NCBI GenBank assembly: GCA_016302065.1
Contig: JAEDOI010000007.1
Location: 1-39,265 of the forward strand
Length of the DNA stretch: 39,265 nucleotides
Direction of reading: 5' to 3'
DNA from: Bacilli bacterium
GTDB taxonomy: Bacteria; Bacillota_I; Bacilli_A; RFN20; CAG-826
Both the position numbers and the translations under genes were made by a program. Under the pieces are notes generated by a model that saw only the letters and a program-made list of their open reading frames with translations, was not told where the DNA came from and ran no database searches. Positions 35,603-39,265 of the stretch are shown here, in pieces (within the stretch, counting starts at the first letter, position 1; each line of letters begins with the position of its first letter).

Positions 35603-36241
35603 ATGAAAAGTAAAAGGATTATTAATTTAATCGTTCACGTTGCAATTTTTGGAGCTTTAGCAATTATTTTATATTGTGTTCCATATTTACAATTTTCCCT
35701 ACCATTTTGCCCATCTTTTTTAAAAATTCACTTTGATGAAATACCAATTTTACTAGCTGGATATGCCTTTGGGCCATTAGAAGCAATATTAATTATAATA
35801 TTAAAAGCATTATTTAAACTTATTCAAGATATTCCTGAAACTGGAGGAATAGGTGTTTTAGCAGATATTATTTATTCTTCATGTTTTATTTTACCTGCTG
35901 TTTTTATTTATAAAAAACATCGTACGTTAAAAGGGGCGATTGTTTCTATTTTAATAGGTATTGCTTCACAACTTTTAGTTAGTTGTGTTGTAGGATTATA
36001 TTTAATTTACCCATTATATGGATTATATTTTTATCCTCAAGCTAAAAATTATATGGAAGCAATGGATGTAGTTGGTTCATTATTTACACCATTTGATAAA
36101 ACAATAACTAATGCTACAGATCCTCGAATTATGTATAAATTCCTTCTTCCTTTTAATTTAATTAAAGATGGAATTGTAGCCGCTGTAGCTTTTGTTTGCT
36201 ATAAGCCTTTAAGGATTTTAATTGAAAGAAACAATAAATAG
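35603..36241 (+). CDS. ribU: Riboflavin ECF transporter substrate-binding subunit RibU
   Basis: 212 aa integral membrane S-component for riboflavin, working with an ECF module encoded elsewhere. Family features include FLKIHFDEIPILLAGYAFGP (early loop), GAIVSILIGI and hydrophobic helices throughout. The start is placed at ATG 35603: an in-frame ATG at 35558 lies inside the riboswitch and would add 15 residues atypical for RibU. The FMN riboswitch upstream supports riboflavin as the substrate. A bidirectional terminator follows the stop. Confidence 0.93.
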   Translation: MKSKRIINLIVHVAIFGALAIILYCVPYLQFSLPFCPSFLKIHFDEIPILLAGYAFGPLEAILIIILKALFKLIQDIPETGGIGVLADIIYSSCFILPAVFIYKKHRTLKGAIVSILIGIASQLLVSCVVGLYLIYPLYGLYFYPQAKNYMEAMDVVGSLFTPFDKTITNATDPRIMYKFLLPFNLIKDGIVAAVAFVCYKPLRILIERNNK

Positions 36242-36245
36242 CAAT

Positions 36246-36280
36246 AAAAAAGACTATTCATTTGAATAGTCAATTTATTT
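36246..36280. terminator. Bidirectional terminator between ribU and ferredoxin
   Basis: Inverted repeat GACTATTCA (36252-36260) / TGAATAGTC (36263-36271), with A-rich DNA before it and T-rich DNA (AATTTATTTTT) after it, so it can end ribU on the + strand and the ferredoxin gene on the - strand. Confidence 0.75.
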
Positions 36281-36289
36281 TTAGTGAAA

Positions 36290-36463
36290 TTATTTTGAAA
36301 TAGCACCAACTGGGCAATTTGCGACAGCTTCATCAGCACTAGCTTCATCTAAATCTCCGATGACTCTAGCTTTACCTTCTTCATCTAATTCGAATGCTGA
36401 ATCAAATGTTCCTACGCAAAGACCGCAACCAATGCAACTTTCAGTATCAACAGTAACTCTCAT
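36290..36463 (-). CDS. fer: Small single-cluster ferredoxin
   Basis: 57 aa, found on the minus strand: starts MRVTVDTESCIGCGLCVGTF and ends ANCPVGAISK. Cys10, Cys13, Cys16 and Cys50 make the C-x2-C-x2-C...C-P pattern of a one-cluster [4Fe-4S] ferredoxin of the Bacillus Fer type; the second Cys set of clostridial two-cluster ferredoxins is missing. Acidic, cytosolic electron carrier. Ribosome site GGAGG at 36475-36471. It stands alone between ribU and hpf, transcribed against both, and is a client of the suf system encoded nearby. Confidence 0.93.
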   Translation of the reverse strand: MRVTVDTESCIGCGLCVGTFDSAFELDEEGKARVIGDLDEASADEAVANCPVGAISK

Positions 36464-36486
36464 TTTAATTTCCTCCGATTTATTTT

Positions 36487-36514
36487 AATATAGCAAATTA
36501 TAAAGAAAAATCAA
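36487..36514 (-). promoter_or_regulatory. Candidate ferredoxin promoter
   Basis: On the minus strand, TTGATT (36514-36509), 16-bp spacer, TATATT (36492-36487), about 10 bp before the ribosome site GGAGG at 36475-36471. Confidence 0.45.
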
Positions 36515-36592
36515 TAACAAAATTATTTAATAAATGGTTTAAAATACATAAAAAATATTCTTAATTTTATATTAAAAATATCTATTTTAGAC

Positions 36593-36615
36593 TATAATAT
36601 AAGTAACAAATGGAG
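36593..36615 (+). promoter_or_regulatory. hpf -10 box and ribosome site
   Basis: A perfect TATAAT at 36593-36598 is followed by a strong ribosome site GGAGG (36611-36615) eight bases before the hpf ATG. No convincing -35 was found. Confidence 0.45.
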
Positions 36616-36622
36616 GTATAAG

Positions 36623-37174
36623 ATGAAATATCAAATAATTGGTAAGAATATTGAGGTAACTGAAGGCATCTCTTCAGCAATTAAAAGAAAAGTTGCTAAA
36701 ATGGATAAATATTTTGAAAATCCAGATATGGTTGAGTGCAGAGCTGTTGTAAGAAGTTATAAAAACGAAGCAAAAGTTGAAATTACTTTAAGAAATAATG
36801 ATATTATTTTTAGAGCTGAAGTAAAAGATGCTGATTTATATGCTGCAATTGATTTTTCAATCGATAAATTAGAAGGTCAAATGAGAAAATTAAAGACCAA
36901 ATTAGAAAAAAGACATAATAAAGATGGCATTGGCAGATCAATTATTTATTCTGAAATAGAAGAACCTTACAATATAAGTGAAGATGAGATAGTTAAAACA
37001 AAAACTTATAATTTAAAACCAATTACAATGGAAGAAGCAATTATTGAAATGGAAGCAATAGGTCATGATTTCTATTTATATTTAGATACTGATGATGAAA
37101 AAGTTTCTGTTCTTTATAAGAGAAAAGAAGGGGGATATGGTTTAATTCAAGCTGAAAACAAAGTTGTTTTATAG
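36623..37174 (+). CDS. hpf: Ribosome hibernation promoting factor, long form
   Basis: 183 aa, the long-HPF length. The N-terminal domain (MKYQIIGKNIEVTEGISSAI..., ADLYAAIDFSIDKLEGQMRKLKTK) binds the 30S subunit; the C-terminal domain from about 122 (KTYNLKPITMEEAIIEMEAIGHDFYLY, split here by function) mediates dimerisation into 100S ribosomes. It has its own promoter-like box and strong ribosome site. The HAD gene begins 16 bp after its stop. Confidence 0.95.
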   Translation: MKYQIIGKNIEVTEGISSAIKRKVAKMDKYFENPDMVECRAVVRSYKNEAKVEITLRNNDIIFRAEVKDADLYAAIDFSIDKLEGQMRKLKTKLEKRHNKDGIGRSIIYSEIEEPYNISEDEIVKTKTYNLKPITMEEAIIEMEAIGHDFYLYLDTDDEKVSVLYKRKEGGYGLIQAENKVVL

Positions 37175-37190
37175 AATTAAACTTTTTAAA

Positions 37191-38021
37191 ATGAAGATTA
37201 TTGCAACAGATTTAGATGGAACTTTGTTTTATCCAAAAGATAAAATTGAGATGATAAGTCCAAAAAATCTATATTTTCTACAAAATTTTATAGATGAAGG
37301 AAATAAAGTAGTTATAATTTCTGGAAGAAGTATCGATTTTGGAAAGAAAGTTATCAATAAAATTGGAAGAGACTGTTCAATAATTGGGTTTAACGGTACT
37401 TGCGTTTATAGCGATAATCAATTTATCGAAAAAAAGACAATGCCAAATGAGCTAGTTAAAGAATTTATAGATGATACATTTCAAACATTTAAAAATTTTG
37501 GTGTTTTTCTTATGACTGATAAAGGAGTTTCTGTTCATCTAAAGACTAAATCAAAATTTATAAGATGGTGTGCTAAAGTTTACTATAAATCACAAAAAAT
37601 ATATGCTGAACAATTTTCTAGCTTAGAAAGCGATTATGAGCATGAATTAGCATATGGAAACATTTATAAGGCAATGTTATTTTTTGGAATTAGTAAAAGA
37701 AAGATGAAAGCTGCTAGCGAAGCTAATAAAATTTTAAGAAATTCTTTTGAGAATTTTGAATGTTCTTGGTCTGGTCCAGTTATTGAAGTCACTTTAAAAG
37801 GATGTTCAAAAGCTAATGCTTTAAAGGATTTTATTAAATTAAAAAATTACTCTAAAGATGACGTTTATGTTGTCGGTGATAGCGGAAATGATATATCAAT
37901 GTTTAAAGAATTTTATGAAAATAGCTTCTGTATGGAACATTCACCAAAGAGTATTAAAAAATATGCTAGATATACAATAGATAAATTTGAAGATTTATCT
38001 AGATATATTTATAAAAAATAG
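37191..38021 (+). CDS. Cof-type HAD family phosphatase
   Basis: 276 aa. HAD motif I is DLDGTL (Asp7, Asp9), motif II lies in VVIISGRS, the conserved Lys is in KGCSKANALKDF, and motif IV is VVGDSGNDISMF; a C2 cap domain fills the middle. These enzymes dephosphorylate small phosphometabolites such as sugar phosphates or FMN; the substrate is unknown. Start at 37191, since the frame opening at 37164 adds residues before the family's usual N terminus and overlaps hpf. No ribosome site is visible. Confidence 0.9.
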   Translation: MKIIATDLDGTLFYPKDKIEMISPKNLYFLQNFIDEGNKVVIISGRSIDFGKKVINKIGRDCSIIGFNGTCVYSDNQFIEKKTMPNELVKEFIDDTFQTFKNFGVFLMTDKGVSVHLKTKSKFIRWCAKVYYKSQKIYAEQFSSLESDYEHELAYGNIYKAMLFFGISKRKMKAASEANKILRNSFENFECSWSGPVIEVTLKGCSKANALKDFIKLKNYSKDDVYVVGDSGNDISMFKEFYENSFCMEHSPKSIKKYARYTIDKFEDLSRYIYKK

Positions 38022-38053
38022 TAAAATATTATAGATAAGGAGAATTATTAAAA

Positions 38054-38911
38054 ATGAATACTATTAGTCGTGTTATTGTTTCTTTAGTTTACTACAATTC
38101 ACTTGTTAGAGATACACTCGAATACACAATTAACAAAGAAACATATGATGTAAATTTCTATGACTATAAACAAAACGGAATAGTCAATGAAATTAAACTT
38201 GAAACACCTTTAAAAATCTTTATGGATAAGAATGGTGAAAAAGGTGATGAATTAAGAAAGAAGCTTGAAAAATTTGGTGAAGATTTTTACAGCGATAAAT
38301 CAACAGTAATTAAGAAAGCAGCTGACGGATTAAGAGTTGATCATGCTCAAAATATTAGAGTTTTTGAAAATGTTTGTCCAATTCATGAAGAATTAAATTC
38401 AATTATTCAATTACACGTAAATTTTGCAAGAGAAAACAATCAATTAGAAGAAAATATTGTTAAATTAGTTAGTGCTGATGAAAGATATTATAGAGCTGTT
38501 GCTTTCCTTTCATTATCAGGCGAATTATTCCGTCAATTTGATGAATATAATAAAGCAAGAAGAGAAGCAAATGGTGAAAAGACCCCTCAATCTAATTTTA
38601 TTGAACAAGATTTAAGTAAAGTTGTTGGTTTATTAGGACTTGTTAGACAACATGCTACATGTAATGATCCAGTTTATACAGATTCTGTTGATGCATTGTG
38701 GAGAGCTGTCGAAATTATGAATGGTAAAAGACAAATTCCTCAAGGAAAACAATTTGCTGATGTAATTAATGAAGCTAATGCTAAAATTGGAGCATTTGTC
38801 CGTGATAGTGAAGAAGCTTGGAAAGCAATTTATCCTGCGATGATTAATGAACTCGTTGCTGATAATAAAAAAGCTCAAGAAGAAAAAGCAGAAGCTGAAG
38901 CTGCTAAATAA
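38054..38911 (+). CDS. Unrecognised soluble helical protein
   Basis: 285 aa with no signal peptide or membrane segment and no motif I can name. It is mostly alpha-helical by composition, with charged helices (DELRKKLEKFGEDFY, ENNQLEENIVKLVSADERYYRAVAF, SGELFRQFDEYNKARREANG) and an Ala/Glu/Lys-rich tail ending EAEAAK. Ribosome site AAGGAG at about 38037-38042. It follows the HAD gene by 32 bp and precedes a membrane protein. Intact and codon-typical for the window, so a real gene of unknown function. Confidence 0.8.
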   Translation: MNTISRVIVSLVYYNSLVRDTLEYTINKETYDVNFYDYKQNGIVNEIKLETPLKIFMDKNGEKGDELRKKLEKFGEDFYSDKSTVIKKAADGLRVDHAQNIRVFENVCPIHEELNSIIQLHVNFARENNQLEENIVKLVSADERYYRAVAFLSLSGELFRQFDEYNKARREANGEKTPQSNFIEQDLSKVVGLLGLVRQHATCNDPVYTDSVDALWRAVEIMNGKRQIPQGKQFADVINEANAKIGAFVRDSEEAWKAIYPAMINELVADNKKAQEEKAEAEAAK

Positions 38912-38945
38912 TTATTTGTTAACAATTAATTTTTAAATAAACACT

Positions 38946-39265
38946 ATGAAATTTTTTAAAGGAAAATCAAATGGTCAAATAGCCGCTTTTGTAATAGCTC
39001 TATTTCTTATGGTTTCTGGTCTAGTATTATTAATTTTTGGATTAATCGGAGACTATGGACCAAGAAATAACCCATTTACAGAAGCAAATACTTCAATTGC
39101 TTCTGCAGTTAAGTTCCCTTTAAGCTTAACTTGGATAGGAGTAATTGCTATTCTTGTTGGAAGTTTAACTTTTGCTTTAAGCTTGAATTTCATGGCAAAA
39201 GCAACTGAAAGAGAAGCTGAAAAAGAAGTTAGAAGAAAACAACGACTTGAAGTTATTAATCAATC
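38946..39265 (+). CDS. Partial membrane protein running off the window
   Basis: 106 codons are visible and the frame is still open at the window end. It starts MKFFKGKSNGQIAAF; hydrophobic helices lie at about 10-36 and 58-84, with a short external loop (GDYGPRNNPFTEANTS), then a strongly charged tail (AKATEREAEKEVRRKQR) that should be cytosolic. No ribosome site is visible before the ATG. Not recognised; it may be co-transcribed with the preceding helical protein gene, 34 bp upstream. Confidence 0.65.
   Translation, partial: MKFFKGKSNGQIAAFVIALFLMVSGLVLLIFGLIGDYGPRNNPFTEANTSIASAVKFPLSLTWIGVIAILVGSLTFALSLNFMAKATEREAEKEVRRKQRLEVINQ

Noticed and set aside
1..39265. CRISPR array, tRNA, rRNA, insertion sequence or prophage
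   Set aside because: No repeat-spacer pattern, no tRNA or rRNA signature and no transposase or phage gene was found on either strand by eye.

Overview
The window is very AT-rich, densely packed and low-GC Gram-positive in character. Marker genes point to a wall-reduced or atypical member of the Bacilli/Mycoplasmatota neighbourhood: a SufCDSUB operon in Firmicutes order, long-form HPF, YhaM, RibU under an FMN riboswitch, TarI/TarJ, LicD and many lipoproteins. TGA acts as a stop (flippase-like gene at 17675-19177, mnmG at 31330-33213) and Trp is TGG, so the code is standard rather than the Mycoplasma code. No rRNA, tRNA, CRISPR array, insertion sequence or prophage was seen. The exact taxon cannot be fixed from the window.

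1-14920, peptide scavenging: the 3' end of an unknown gene, a cell-surface subtilisin-like protease with a C-terminal membrane anchor, a small membrane protein, and an oppABCDF operon. The Opp subunits are strongly enlarged. OppA is about 1011 aa with an Ig-like domain, OppC carries about 365 extra extracytoplasmic residues, OppD about 290 extra coiled-coil residues, and OppF has an N-terminal extension and two insertions. The likely combined job is to cut proteins outside the cell and import the peptides.

15015-22040, envelope: licD-tarI-tarJ (CDP-ribitol synthesis plus a LicD-type phospho-alditol or phosphocholine transferase), then a flippase-like membrane protein, a glycolipid-type GT4 glycosyltransferase, recX and yhaM in overlapping order. 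22044-26474 on the minus strand: a HIT hydrolase and two lipoproteins, one with parvulin (PrsA-like) signatures.

26660-35430: sufCDSUB (Fe-S assembly), then mnmG-rsmG-parA-parB, a block usually found near the replication origin; dnaA and rpmH are not in the window. 35431-39265: an FMN riboswitch with ribU, a short ferredoxin on the minus strand, hpf, a Cof-type HAD phosphatase, an unrecognised 285-aa protein and a partial membrane protein.

The signals most worth following are: (i) the expanded Opp machine next to a surface protease; (ii) a shared palindrome, TATAC-N4-GTATA, at the candidate promoters of both the opp operon and the PrsA-like lipoprotein operon; (iii) a repeat-bearing, promoter-like 293-bp gap after opp that may encode a small RNA; (iv) a ParB with altered CTP-site motifs.
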